DNA from: Deltaproteobacteria bacterium
Lineage (GTDB): Bacteria; UBA10199; JACPAL01; JACOUP01
Assembly (NCBI GenBank): GCA_016177765.1
Contig: JACOUP010000003.1
Span: forward strand, 31,384 to 95,383
Reading direction: 5' to 3'
Length of the DNA stretch: 64,000 bases
This document shows positions 24,043-33,219 of the stretch, piece by piece (the first letter of the stretch is position 1; every line of letters starts with the position of its first letter). A model generated the notes under the pieces. That model did not search any database. It saw nothing but the letters and a program-made list of their open reading frames with translations, and had not been told where the DNA came from. The position numbers and the translations under genes are program-made.

Positions 24043-27000
24043 ATGAGGAGGTTTATCAACAGGGGATTGATTGTTTTCTTCATTCTGCTCCTAGGCCGGT
24101 TTGTATTCGCCTCACCTCCGCTCCGCATTGGGTATCAGGGGTTTATCACCGATAACAAAGGCGTTCCGATCAATGGTCCTTCCTCGTTTAAGTTTTGCGT
24201 CGCCAATGCCTCCGGGGTCACAAACGGTAAAAATCTCTGGTGCCACAACGGAAACACCGACACCTCCGGTGAACCGTCCAACAGCATCAATGTCGATGTC
24301 GATGAGGGTTATTTCAGCGTTATTATGGGGGATGCCAGCACCCACCCCAATATGGGAGATCTGCCCTCTTCGATCTTTAACACCTCCGATGAGCTGTACC
24401 TCTGCATCTGGTTCCAGACCGGTAACAGGATCCATGAAAAACTGGAGCCGTGCCAAAGGTTTACCTATAATGCCTTTGCCGTCAGTGCCCTTAACGGAGG
24501 CAGTTCCGGTTACTCCGGTGGCGATTTGACCATTGACGAAGATCTTATCGTTTTAAAAGGGACCTCTTATCTTGGAGACCTCTTTTTGGGGCAGGGGGTT
24601 TCCGGAACCGAGGCAGGGCATCTCTATTATGATTCACAGGCAGACACCTTCAAGGCCTGCACCAAGACTGATTGTAAAACGATCTCCCGTGGAGATACCG
24701 ACACCTCAAACCTCCTGAGAAAAGATACCAGTGACACCAGCACCGGGACAATCACCGCCGCCGGTTTTACAACCACCGGGGCGACCACAACCGGGACACT
24801 CACGGCGAGCGGTGCCGCCACCTTGGGATCCCTGACAACGACGGGGGATGCCGTCTTTGACACAAGCACCCTGAAGGTGGATTCCACCAATAACCGTGTT
24901 GGCGTTGGCACCGCCAGTCCCTCGTACCCGTTGCATGTCACCAGTTCCAACACCACCTCTTCAACGGCTTATATCGATGGGACCTCCGTGACCACAGGCA
25001 ACGCCCTGCTCATTCAGACGGATAACAGCCTCAGCACAGGGACCGCGTTGAAGGTCATCTATGATGACGCAAACATGTCGTCGGGAGAAAACGTCTTTGA
25101 GATTATTAATCAAGATAGCGTTGGGACCCAAACCAACCGGTTTGCCATCCGTCTGGATGGACAGGTTACGGTTGGCGGAACGGTGTTGGGATCCACCTAT
25201 TCCGGTTCTTCGGCGGTGACTGTCTCTTCAGCCTCAGGGAGTGATTTAACTCTGGATGGTGGTAATGGAAGTGTCCTGATTGCCTCCGGAGACACCCTTG
25301 GTAATGGGACTTGGTCGGTTGCCAGCACCGGGAATACCACCTTCGCGACCGGCAATTTTACCGGCAGTGTCCAAACAGGGGGCACAACCCGCTTGACCAA
25401 TTCCGGTGGCCTCCAAAACATTGCCTCCATCGCCGGTACCGGGGCCTTAACAGTGGCCTCAGGTTCCGGGGATCTCACACTGGATGGCGCCGGTGGGACT
25501 GTCGCTATTGCCTCCGGGGACACCTTGTCGGCAGGGGCGATTACCGGTAGTGGGAACCTGACCATTAATACAAGTGACCTTGCGGTCAATACCTCCAACC
25601 GGATGGTTGGTATCGCCACCGCCAGTCCTGTTGAAAAACTGGAAGTGAGCGGCGGTCTTCGGGCCGGTCTGGCCCCCACCAGTTTGACGACCTTGTCGGC
25701 CGGTGCCGGATCGACAGACACGAGCCTTAGCGTTACCTCAACGTCAGGGTACGCTTCTGCCGGGACACTCCTCATTGATTCCGAGGCGATTAATTATACC
25801 GGTACCGCCGCGACCTCATTCACCGGCTTGACCCGTGGCGCCTTGGGGACCACGGCCGCGACACACAACTCGGGGGCCACCGTTGACAACTATTCCCTGA
25901 CACTCATCGCGACGACATCAGCCCCCAGACTGGTCGTCACCGGGGCTGGTAACCTCGGTTTGGGAACGACCGCTCCTGACGAACAGATCCAGATGACAGG
26001 CCGGGTCCACTTGGGGCAGGCATCAGCCCCCTCTACCACTACCGACAAACTTTATAATGTCAGCGGTGATCTCTACTGGAATGGGACCGCCTTGAGCACA
26101 AACGGGGCGAACTGTGACGCGGGCAGTTATGCTCGAGGAGTGGATGCCTCCGGTGCCGCGGAAGGGTGCACGGCGGTCGGGGCAGGGACGGTGACCTCGG
26201 TAGCGACCGGTTCGGGACTCACCGGGGGGACAATTACCACCACAGGGACCCTTTCTCTTGGCGCCCTGACGGCGGACTGGAACCAGACCGGGGCGTATGA
26301 CATTGTTTTGGCCAACGCCAGTTCCGAGCTGAAGATTTTGGAGAGTGCCGGGGGGACCTACTACGGGATCATCGATGCCGGGGATCTCTCTGCGGACCGG
26401 ACTTATACCTTCCCGGATGCGACCGGGACGGTGGCGTTGACGACGAGTAATGTAGCGACGGCGACCGCCCTGGCGGCGAATGGGGCGAACTGTTCAGCGG
26501 GGAGTTATCCTTTGGGGGTGGATGCCAGTGGAGCGGTGGAGACTTGTACAGCGGCGGGGACGGTTACTTCGGTTGATTCTGGAGATGGTCTTACCGGGGG
26601 TGCCATTACGGGATCCGGGACTTTGGCGGTTGGTGCCGGTTCAGGGATCAGTGTTACATCAGACGCAGTTGCTGTTGGGCCCCTGACGGCGGATTGGAAC
26701 CAGACGGGGGCGTTTGACATCACCCTTAATAATGCGAGCTCCGAGCTCAAGATTCTGGAGAGTGCCGGGGCGACTTACTACGGGATCGTTGATGCCGGGG
26801 ATCTCTCTGCGGATAGAACTTATACCTTCCCGGATGCGACCGGGACGGTGGCGTTGACGACGAGTAATGTAGCGACGGCGACAGCCCTGGCGGCGAACGG
26901 GGCGAACTGTTCAGCGGGGAGTTATCCGTTGGGAGTGGACGCCTCGGGTGCGGTGGAAAGTTGTACAGTGGCGGGGACGGGGACAGTTACTTCGGTGGCG

Positions 27001-29619
27001 ACCGGTTCCGGGTTGAGTGGAGGAACGATCACCTCAACCGGGACCCTGACCTTGGGGGCCTTGACCGACAACTGGAACCAGACCGGGGCGTATGACATTG
27101 TTTTGAATAACGCCAGTTCGGAGATTGTTATACTCGAAAGTACTGGCGGAACTTGGGGTGGGACGATCGACGTTGGTGATCTCTCTGCCAACCGGACCTA
27201 TACCTTTCCGGATGAGACAGGGACTGTTTGTACCACCGGTAGTGTTTGCACCGGGTATCAGGCCTCCTCAACCGCCTTGACCACCTCGACCTCATGGGGT
27301 GGGGACCTGACCGGGACCGGTTCTTCCCCGACGGTTGCTGACAATAGCGTTGATGGGACCGATATCGCCCTTGGTTCCGATGCCCAGGGAGATGTCATGT
27401 ATTACAGTGGAACCGATTGGGTTCGACTTGCGGCTGGGACCTCAGGCCAGTACCTTAAGACACAAGGGGCAGGGGCTAATCCAACTTGGGCGGATTCTGC
27501 CGCAGGGACTATGGGGGCCTTGACCGCCGACTGGGGCCAGACCGGGGCGTATGACATTGTTTTGGCCAACGCCAGTTCCGAGCTGAAGATTTTGGAGAGT
27601 GCCGGGGCGACTTACTACGGGATTATTGATGCCGGTGATCTTTCTGCCGACCGGACCTATACCTTTCCGGATGCGACCGGGACGGTGGCCTTAACGACAT
27701 CGAACGTGGCAACGGCGACGGCGTTGGCGGCCAACGGGGCGAACTGTTCTGCCGGGAGTTATCCTTTGGGGGTGGATGCCAGTGGAGCGGTGGAGACTTG
27801 TACAGCGGCGACGACGGGGACGGTAACGTCGGTGGCGACTGGTTCGGGACTCACCGGGGGGACAATTACCACCACAGGAACCCTTTCTCTTGGCGCCCTG
27901 ACCGCCGACTGGAACCAGACGGGGGCGTTTGACATCACCCTTAATAATGCGAGCTCCGAGCTCAAGATTTTGGAGAGCGCCGGAGGGACCTACTACGGGA
28001 TCATTGATGCCGGGGATCTCTCTGCGGATAGAACTTATACCTTTCCGGATGCAACGGGGACGGTGGCCTTAACGACGTCGAACGTGGCAACAGCGACCGC
28101 CCTGGCGGCGAACGGGGCGAACTGCGATGCTGGCAGTTATCCTTTAGGAGTGGATGCCAGTGGAGCGGTGGAGAGTTGCACGGTCGCTTCTGGGAGTGGG
28201 ACAGTGACTTCGGTGGCGACCGGTTCGGGACTCACCGGGGGGACAATTACCACTACAGGGACCCTTTCTCTTGGTGCCCTGACGGCGGACTGGAACCAGA
28301 CCGGGGCGTTTGACATCGTCCTTAATAATGCGAGTTCCGAACTCAAGATTTTGGAGAGTTCCGGGGCGACTTACTACGGGATCATTGATGCGGGAGATCT
28401 TTCTGCCGACCGGACCTATACCTTTCCGGACGTAACGGGAACGGTGGCGTTGACGACGAGTAATGTAGCGACGGCGACAGCCCTGGCGGCGAATGGGGCG
28501 AACTGTTCAGCGGGGAGTTATCCGTTGGGAGTGGACGCCTCCGGTGCGGTGGAGAGTTGTACAGCTGTTGGAGGAGGAGCAACCGCCTGGGATGATATTG
28601 GTGATCCAGATGCTGGTGCCGCTGTTGCGATGGCCGAATATGCCCAGACCCTTGATTGGGACACCGCCTCGACGGCCGCCGCTTTTGACGGCCTTACGAT
28701 TACCATGACTAATGATGCGGGTACCGATTCAAATACCCAAAGGGTCCTGGTCATTACCAACAAGAACGACGGAGGAAGCACCGGGACCACTGAGCGTCTC
28801 CTCGTTCTTGACAATGCCGATAGTAATGAAGCAGTGACCACGGGCCTCGAAATTGATGTTTCCGGCGGGGGCACCGGTTCAATTACCACCGGTATTGACC
28901 TGTCGGATACCTTGATCGGGGATGCCATTAATATCGGTAACAACGCCATTGTCACCGGAAACGTGGCCGGTACCATCGGTGATTCAACGACTGATTCTTG
29001 GACATTTACGACAGACGGGACCGGTACGGCAGAAATTGTCTTACCTGCCGGTTCTATCGACAGCACCGAAATTCTGGATGCCACAATTGCCGGAGGGGAT
29101 CTGGCCTCAACTATCGCCATTACGTCTACGGGGGCCCAGGATTTCGGGGGAGCGAGTGATTTCGAAATCCCCAATGGGGGGTCCCCCACCGTTAATGTGA
29201 CCGGAGAGATTGCAATCGATACGACGGACGACCAACTCATTTACTATGGTGCAAGCGCCAAGAGAGTTCTGCCTTTCGAATACACCCGATGCGCGGTGAT
29301 TGAGGACCTGGTAGCCGCTGATGACAATAAATCGCTCGGTTCATTTGCGGATGCCGTTACCATTACCAGTATCTGGTGCAGTTATACGGGCACCGGTTCA
29401 ACAGTGGCGACTATCACCCTCGAAGATGGTTCCTCAAACGCCATGACCCATAATGCGCCTACTTGCACGGCGGTAGGAACGGTTCCGACGGCACAAAGCG
29501 TGACTGCGGCAGGTTCGCTTACGGCTCGTGAAACAGTCCGGTTTGACGTTACCAATACCCCTAACCCAACGACCGACGATTATGAGATCTGTATCTCTTA
29601 TACCATTGATGCACAATAG
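24043..29619 (+). CDS. Giant repetitive secreted fibre-like protein (1,858 aa)
   Basis: Signal peptide (GLIVFFILLLGRFVFA) then PPLRIGYQGFITDNKGVPING, an opening common to bacterial surface proteins of this kind. Residues about 200-740 are Thr/Ser/Gly-rich modules with VGVGTASPSYPLHV, the phage tail-fibre style motif for chaperoned fibres. Residues about 740-1510 are six near-identical modules (LTADWNQTGAYDIVL, SELKILESAG, ADRTYTFPDATGTVALTT, NGANCSAGSYPLGVDASGAVE, TVTSVATGSGL). A phage-fibre linker, GQYLKTQGAGANPTWAD, sits between modules 3 and 4. A unique C-terminal domain of about 300 residues ends with Cys pairs. No autotransporter barrel or cell-wall anchor is seen. An extended -10 (TGATACAAT, 24021-24029) lies just before the ATG and there is no clear ribosome site. 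The next gene overlaps its 3' end by 11 bases. Likely a surface fibre or adhesin. Confidence 0.85.
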   Translation: MRRFINRGLIVFFILLLGRFVFASPPLRIGYQGFITDNKGVPINGPSSFKFCVANASGVTNGKNLWCHNGNTDTSGEPSNSINVDVDEGYFSVIMGDASTHPNMGDLPSSIFNTSDELYLCIWFQTGNRIHEKLEPCQRFTYNAFAVSALNGGSSGYSGGDLTIDEDLIVLKGTSYLGDLFLGQGVSGTEAGHLYYDSQADTFKACTKTDCKTISRGDTDTSNLLRKDTSDTSTGTITAAGFTTTGATTTGTLTASGAATLGSLTTTGDAVFDTSTLKVDSTNNRVGVGTASPSYPLHVTSSNTTSSTAYIDGTSVTTGNALLIQTDNSLSTGTALKVIYDDANMSSGENVFEIINQDSVGTQTNRFAIRLDGQVTVGGTVLGSTYSGSSAVTVSSASGSDLTLDGGNGSVLIASGDTLGNGTWSVASTGNTTFATGNFTGSVQTGGTTRLTNSGGLQNIASIAGTGALTVASGSGDLTLDGAGGTVAIASGDTLSAGAITGSGNLTINTSDLAVNTSNRMVGIATASPVEKLEVSGGLRAGLAPTSLTTLSAGAGSTDTSLSVTSTSGYASAGTLLIDSEAINYTGTAATSFTGLTRGALGTTAATHNSGATVDNYSLTLIATTSAPRLVVTGAGNLGLGTTAPDEQIQMTGRVHLGQASAPSTTTDKLYNVSGDLYWNGTALSTNGANCDAGSYARGVDASGAAEGCTAVGAGTVTSVATGSGLTGGTITTTGTLSLGALTADWNQTGAYDIVLANASSELKILESAGGTYYGIIDAGDLSADRTYTFPDATGTVALTTSNVATATALAANGANCSAGSYPLGVDASGAVETCTAAGTVTSVDSGDGLTGGAITGSGTLAVGAGSGISVTSDAVAVGPLTADWNQTGAFDITLNNASSELKILESAGATYYGIVDAGDLSADRTYTFPDATGTVALTTSNVATATALAANGANCSAGSYPLGVDASGAVESCTVAGTGTVTSVATGSGLSGGTITSTGTLTLGALTDNWNQTGAYDIVLNNASSEIVILESTGGTWGGTIDVGDLSANRTYTFPDETGTVCTTGSVCTGYQASSTALTTSTSWGGDLTGTGSSPTVADNSVDGTDIALGSDAQGDVMYYSGTDWVRLAAGTSGQYLKTQGAGANPTWADSAAGTMGALTADWGQTGAYDIVLANASSELKILESAGATYYGIIDAGDLSADRTYTFPDATGTVALTTSNVATATALAANGANCSAGSYPLGVDASGAVETCTAATTGTVTSVATGSGLTGGTITTTGTLSLGALTADWNQTGAFDITLNNASSELKILESAGGTYYGIIDAGDLSADRTYTFPDATGTVALTTSNVATATALAANGANCDAGSYPLGVDASGAVESCTVASGSGTVTSVATGSGLTGGTITTTGTLSLGALTADWNQTGAFDIVLNNASSELKILESSGATYYGIIDAGDLSADRTYTFPDVTGTVALTTSNVATATALAANGANCSAGSYPLGVDASGAVESCTAVGGGATAWDDIGDPDAGAAVAMAEYAQTLDWDTASTAAAFDGLTITMTNDAGTDSNTQRVLVITNKNDGGSTGTTERLLVLDNADSNEAVTTGLEIDVSGGGTGSITTGIDLSDTLIGDAINIGNNAIVTGNVAGTIGDSTTDSWTFTTDGTGTAEIVLPAGSIDSTEILDATIAGGDLASTIAITSTGAQDFGGASDFEIPNGGSPTVNVTGEIAIDTTDDQLIYYGASAKRVLPFEYTRCAVIEDLVAADDNKSLGSFADAVTITSIWCSYTGTGSTVATITLEDGSSNAMTHNAPTCTAVGTVPTAQSVTAAGSLTARETVRFDVTNTPNPTTDDYEICISYTIDAQ
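26262..28575 (+). repeat. Six tandem in-frame repeats of about 380-460 bp in the fibre gene
   Basis: Module starts (ccctgac-ggcggactgg or close variants) lie near 26268, 26681, 27058, 27517, 27897 and 28279. Long stretches are identical between copies at the DNA level, for example around the gtggcgttgacgacgagtaa string. Module 3 is the most diverged and is followed by an insertion carrying a distinct linker. Confidence 0.88.
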
Positions 29620-30211
29620 TAGGATAGGGCGGGGTATTCGCCTCTCTTGCGGATTCCTTTGTCTGCTGACAGCTGTTCTTCTGTGGTCGCCCGCTTATGC
29701 CGATACGGAAGAAGATGTCCCTTCGGCCGATGGGAGTCCCAATAACTGGAGCGGTGCTTATTCTACCGTCGACGAAACCGTTAGCGGGGCTGACGATAAC
29801 GATTCAATTACTACCTCATCGACAAGCTCGGTGGAAATTTATACCTTTAGTCATACGGTCCCTTCGGATGCCACTGTCGACAGCGTCCAGGTCAATTTTC
29901 GATGCAAGAGGGCTTCAGCGGGGTCAAAAACAGTGGCGGCCCAGATAGAGCGTTCCAATACATCGGCAACGGGGGGGTTTGAGACCCAGACAGCCTCTTA
30001 CGCCAACTATAGCAAGAGCTGGAGCTTATGCCCTGTCAGCTCCTGCAGTAACTCGACCGACGGGGCCTGGACGGTCACCGATCTGGACAACCTGGAAATA
30101 GGGGTCAAGAGCAGCTCTTCCGGATCTGGCTCCCTGAATTGCAGTCAGGTCTCCGTGACCATCAGTTATACCCCGGCCACATCATCGAGACGGATCTGGA
30201 TTGTTGATTAA
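29609..30211 (+). CDS. Secreted 200-aa beta-sandwich-like protein
   Basis: I start at the ATG at 29609, which overlaps the fibre gene by 11 bases and gives a basic N-terminus with signal peptide (SCGFLCLLTAVLLWSPAYA-DTEED). The mature domain (VDSVQVNFRCKRASAGSKTV, then GAWTVTDLDNLEIGVK) resembles a jelly-roll module seen in phage structural proteins. Four to six Cys are present. Overlap with the fibre gene implies translational coupling, so it may decorate, cap or chaperone the fibre; this is inference. Confidence 0.7.
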   Translation: MHNSRIGRGIRLSCGFLCLLTAVLLWSPAYADTEEDVPSADGSPNNWSGAYSTVDETVSGADDNDSITTSSTSSVEIYTFSHTVPSDATVDSVQVNFRCKRASAGSKTVAAQIERSNTSATGGFETQTASYANYSKSWSLCPVSSCSNSTDGAWTVTDLDNLEIGVKSSSSGSGSLNCSQVSVTISYTPATSSRRIWIVD

Positions 30212-30278
30212 GGAGGAGTGAAAATAGGAGATTGTGAGAAAATATCGGGTGAACGAAACAATTGCCAAAGGGTAGAAT

Positions 30279-30581
30279 ATGAAATATAGTGCAAAAAAAC
30301 TGGTGGTCTTGGTGCTCTCTTTCTCGGCCTTGATGGCCGGTTGCAGTAGCGGGAGCGAATGGGACGATCAGGATAACGGCTTGGGTGACGGCTTTGGCCC
30401 TTTAGGGGGAGGTAACCCCCGTCCGAAGAGTGGCAGTTATACCGTGCAGGATTCGGCCCTTCAAGGGGGGCGTTCCACGATGGGGTCGCTCAGTTACAAG
30501 GCCTTGGGGCAGATTGGCGATGTTAATGGCGAAAACAGATCGGTTAGCTACAAGTCGACTCCTATCAAGCCTCCTCAGTAG
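30279..30581 (+). CDS. Small putative lipoprotein of the fibre operon
   Basis: 100 residues: signal peptide with lipobox MAGC (MKYSAKKLVVLVLSFSALMAGC), then Asp/Gly-rich and Gly/Ser sequence (NPRPKSGSYTVQDSALQGGRS). No domain known. Its last 60 bases overlap the start of the barrel gene in another frame. An outer-membrane lipoprotein beside a barrel could form an assembly pair. Confidence 0.68.
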   Translation: MKYSAKKLVVLVLSFSALMAGCSSGSEWDDQDNGLGDGFGPLGGGNPRPKSGSYTVQDSALQGGRSTMGSLSYKALGQIGDVNGENRSVSYKSTPIKPPQ

Positions 30582-31836
30582 TTTTGTCTTCCTCTCTTGG
30601 TCGAGTGTTGCCGTCGCAGGGCCTCAAAAATCAAGTCAGATCAAGGAGCTTGCTGAAAAACTGGAACAGGCCCAGTCTGATCTGAAAAAAGGGTCAGAGC
30701 AGAATGAGGCCTTGACGAAGCGGTTGGAACAGACGGAATCCCGTCTGGATGAGCTTCAGAAAGACTTTGAAGAGGAGAGAGAAGCCAGGCAAAATAGCCT
30801 TCGGTTGAGCGGGAATATCACCACATTGACCGGTTGGCAAAGGTCGGACAGTCAAGCCTTGGATTCCGGCACAGGGCCACGAGGGATCTTTGGAGACGGT
30901 CTGGCCAATATTAATTATGGGACCAACGGAAGTACTGTTGGTCTGTTTGTGGATCAACTCGAGTTGGCTATTGATAAAAGATTCTCAGAACTCTTAAGCC
31001 TCCGGGCCGACCTCGATATCTCCCCTTACAGAGATTATAACCGGGATAACAAAAATACCGATGTTCAGGACGTCGTTCAGCTCGAACAGGCGACTACCGG
31101 TATCCACCCCGCAGACTGGCTGACCCTTGATGTCGGTCGTTTCAACTCGGGTTTCGGTCTGGAACCGATTGATCGAAACGAGCTTGCCGGTGTTTCTTTC
31201 TCTTCCGTCCACCGATTTCTGGTTCCTCTGAACGTTACCGGGGTCCGGATGACAGTGACAACAGGGGCATGGCTTTGGGATCTTTATGCCGTCAATGACC
31301 TCGCGGACAATGGCATCAACGTGACTTCGGATGCCCCCTCGGGGGGGACGAACGTCCGGTTCAGTTGGGGAGAAGAGGCCAAAAACTGGGTCAAACTTTC
31401 ATTTGCCGGGGGACCGGAATCAACGAAGGTAAGGCCGCTCACGTTTATGGGGGATCTGTCTCTGAAAATCAGACCCTTTGAAAGGCTGGAGCTATCGGCG
31501 GAAGGGGCCTACCGGCAGGAAAATGGGAATAATTGTGGTGATGGGAGACCCAATTGCAGGTATCTGGGGGGAGACTTGCAGGTTCGAGCCATCCCCTGGG
31601 AACAGTGGAATACCTACCTCCGCGCTGGTTACCTGCGTGACTATAACCATGGCGGGAGGAGTGGGGCGGCCCAGTACATTATTGACGGTTCCCTTGGGGT
31701 CTCTTATCTCTTTAACGACATGGCGAAGGTTGTTTTGGAATACCGGATCGATTATCAGGACCCGAAGGGGAGCGACCCTTTGACAGACCCCACCTTTACC
31801 CACGGGATCGCCGTTGAAACCGCCTATTCTTTTTGA
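30520..31836 (+). CDS. Outer-membrane beta-barrel protein with N-terminal coiled coil
   Basis: About 438 residues. I use the ATG at 30520 (30526 is equally possible), giving a signal peptide that ends SSVAVA-GPQ. Residues about 40-100 form a coiled coil (IKELAEKLEQAQSDLKKGSEQ). The rest is amphipathic beta strand with GNITTLTGWQ, LDVGRFNSGFGLEPIDR and a C-terminal aromatic residue (AYSF), as in outer-membrane barrels; the region resembles porins that sit on a periplasmic coiled coil. The start lies within the lipoprotein gene, so these genes are one operon. It might export or anchor the fibre, or be an ordinary porin. Confidence 0.75.
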   Translation: MLMAKTDRLATSRLLSSLLSSFVFLSWSSVAVAGPQKSSQIKELAEKLEQAQSDLKKGSEQNEALTKRLEQTESRLDELQKDFEEEREARQNSLRLSGNITTLTGWQRSDSQALDSGTGPRGIFGDGLANINYGTNGSTVGLFVDQLELAIDKRFSELLSLRADLDISPYRDYNRDNKNTDVQDVVQLEQATTGIHPADWLTLDVGRFNSGFGLEPIDRNELAGVSFSSVHRFLVPLNVTGVRMTVTTGAWLWDLYAVNDLADNGINVTSDAPSGGTNVRFSWGEEAKNWVKLSFAGGPESTKVRPLTFMGDLSLKIRPFERLELSAEGAYRQENGNNCGDGRPNCRYLGGDLQVRAIPWEQWNTYLRAGYLRDYNHGGRSGAAQYIIDGSLGVSYLFNDMAKVVLEYRIDYQDPKGSDPLTDPTFTHGIAVETAYSF

Positions 31837-31838
31837 TC

Positions 31839-32789
31839 ATGAATAACGACAATAAAGTCTTTTGTGAAACAGGAGGTTTTTTGGCCGATACTTATCGTCA
31901 GTCCGGTCTGAAGGGGTGTCTGCGAAAAATTTCTGCCGCGATCAGCATGAATCTTCCGCTCCTTTTCTTGGGGAGGAGGACAAACAAAAGTGTCGGCGCC
32001 TACTTTGACCTGATCACGGATGACGCCCGGATGTTCTACGGAGACAATTTTCACTTCGGTTATTTCCCGACCGGAAGTGAAACCTTTGAAGAGGCGTTGA
32101 ACGCCCATACTGACCTTGTCTGCCAGATGGCCCGCCTTGATGAGGCGCGGAACGTCCTGGATATCGGTTGCGGCATTGGCAGTCCGGCTGTGCGGGTTGC
32201 CAAGCGGCACAGCTGTTCCCTGACAGGGATCAATATCAGCCGCGAACAGGTGAGGCAGGGGAGAGAGCTTGTCGCCAAAAATGGTTTGACCGACCGGATT
32301 TCGCTTCGGGAGGGGAATGCCCTTGACCTTCCCTTTGACCAGGATTCCTTTGACGCCATTCTCTGTCTGGAGGTGGCCGGTGATATCTGTGTGACGCCCG
32401 AACAGAAGACGCAACTCATCGCTGAGATGCACCGGGTCCTGAAACCGGGCGGTTGGCTTGGGTTCTCGGACCTTGTCTTTACCGGCCTCCCCAGCCGTGA
32501 AGAGGAAAAGGCGATGAGGATGGTCCTTTATCACAAGGGGGAAGAGCTGGTGACCGACTGGCCAGCCCTTTTTGAAAAACAGGGTTTCACCATTCGTCAG
32601 AAGATGGATATCCTCCCGCAGACGATGAAGACCTGGGAACATTCGCTGGCGGTCTATCAACAGAACACAGAAATTGTAAACCGTCGTTACGGCAAAAAGA
32701 TTGCTCAAAAGACCCAGCAACACCTCCGGCAGATCCCTGAAATTCTGGCCAAACATGGTTCGTTTGTCGTCCTTTCGGTTCAGAAATAG
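31839..32789 (+). CDS. SAM-dependent class I methyltransferase (sterol/tocopherol MT-like)
   Basis: 316 residues starting 2 bases after the barrel stop. SAM motif VLDIGCGIGSPAVRVA (about 107-122), then ALDLPFDQDSFDAILCLEVAGDI and the VLKPGGWLGFSDLVF strand. The N-terminal part, with YGDNFHFGYFPTG, matches the arrangement in sterol C24 and gamma-tocopherol methyltransferases and other small-molecule MTs. The substrate is unknown. It may be part of the fibre operon by position alone. Confidence 0.82.
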   Translation: MNNDNKVFCETGGFLADTYRQSGLKGCLRKISAAISMNLPLLFLGRRTNKSVGAYFDLITDDARMFYGDNFHFGYFPTGSETFEEALNAHTDLVCQMARLDEARNVLDIGCGIGSPAVRVAKRHSCSLTGINISREQVRQGRELVAKNGLTDRISLREGNALDLPFDQDSFDAILCLEVAGDICVTPEQKTQLIAEMHRVLKPGGWLGFSDLVFTGLPSREEEKAMRMVLYHKGEELVTDWPALFEKQGFTIRQKMDILPQTMKTWEHSLAVYQQNTEIVNRRYGKKIAQKTQQHLRQIPEILAKHGSFVVLSVQK

Positions 32790-32844
32790 GAACCCTTTTT
32801 CCCTTTATCCCTCCCTTGTTCATTTTAATTGTTATAGTCTGTTG

Positions 32845-32879
32845 TTAGTCTTGACTAATTATTAGTTAAAACTTATACT
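32845..32879 (+). promoter_or_regulatory. Promoter with overlapping palindromes for the higBA-like pair
   Basis: TTGACT (32851-32856), a 17-base spacer and TATACT (32874-32879). Two palindromes overlap it: TTAGTC-TT-GACTAA at 32845-32858 and ACTAAT-T-ATTAGT at 32854-32866. These are good operator candidates for the HigA-like antitoxin. The toxin GTG is only 6 bases beyond the -10. Confidence 0.7.
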
Positions 32880-32885
32880 GATCTT

Positions 32886-33218
32886 GTGAAGGTTAAGTTT
32901 TTCTTGCTCAGTTCTGGCCGAAGTCCTGTTGAAGAGTTTTTACGGGAACAATCGGAGGAGATTCGGTCTAATTTTGTGGATGCGACAGCTCTTTTAGTTT
33001 CGGGCCAGACGCTTTCGATGCCTTTGGCTCGTCATCTTTCGGGAATCTATCCTGGGATCTATGAGCTTCGTATGAAAGACAGGAATGGTCAGATAAGGAT
33101 TTTTTATTTTATCAAGAAGGGAGAGGCGATTTATATGCTTCATGCGATGCGTAAAAAAACTCGGGAAATTCCGAAAAGAGATATTGAACTGGTCTTAAAA
33201 AGAATCAAGGAGGTGTAA
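32886..33218 (+). CDS. higB: HigB/Gp49-type RelE-superfamily toxin
   Basis: 110 residues with the phage-derived Gp49/HigB-like pattern: MPLARHLSGIYPGIYELRMKD, RIFYFIKKGEAIYMLHAM and RKKTREIPKRDIELVLKR. These toxins are ribosome-dependent mRNA endonucleases. The toxin gene precedes the antitoxin, the order typical of higBA. The start is a GTG at 32886, with no room for a ribosome site, so the mRNA may be leaderless. Confidence 0.86.
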   Translation: MKVKFFLLSSGRSPVEEFLREQSEEIRSNFVDATALLVSGQTLSMPLARHLSGIYPGIYELRMKDRNGQIRIFYFIKKGEAIYMLHAMRKKTREIPKRDIELVLKRIKEV

Positions 33219-33219
33219 C

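Noticed and set aside
26262..28575. CRISPR array
   Set aside because: The repeats are 380-460 bases long, in frame and without short spacers; they are protein modules.
28518..29240. Long ORF on the minus strand in the fibre gene
   Set aside because: It is the shadow of the repetitive Thr/Gly/Ser coding frame on the plus strand, has no start signals and its translation is Val/Ser/Pro-rich nonsense.
32060..32419. Minus-strand ORF in the methyltransferase gene
   Set aside because: Antisense of the SAM motif region; the plus-strand frame carries the motifs.
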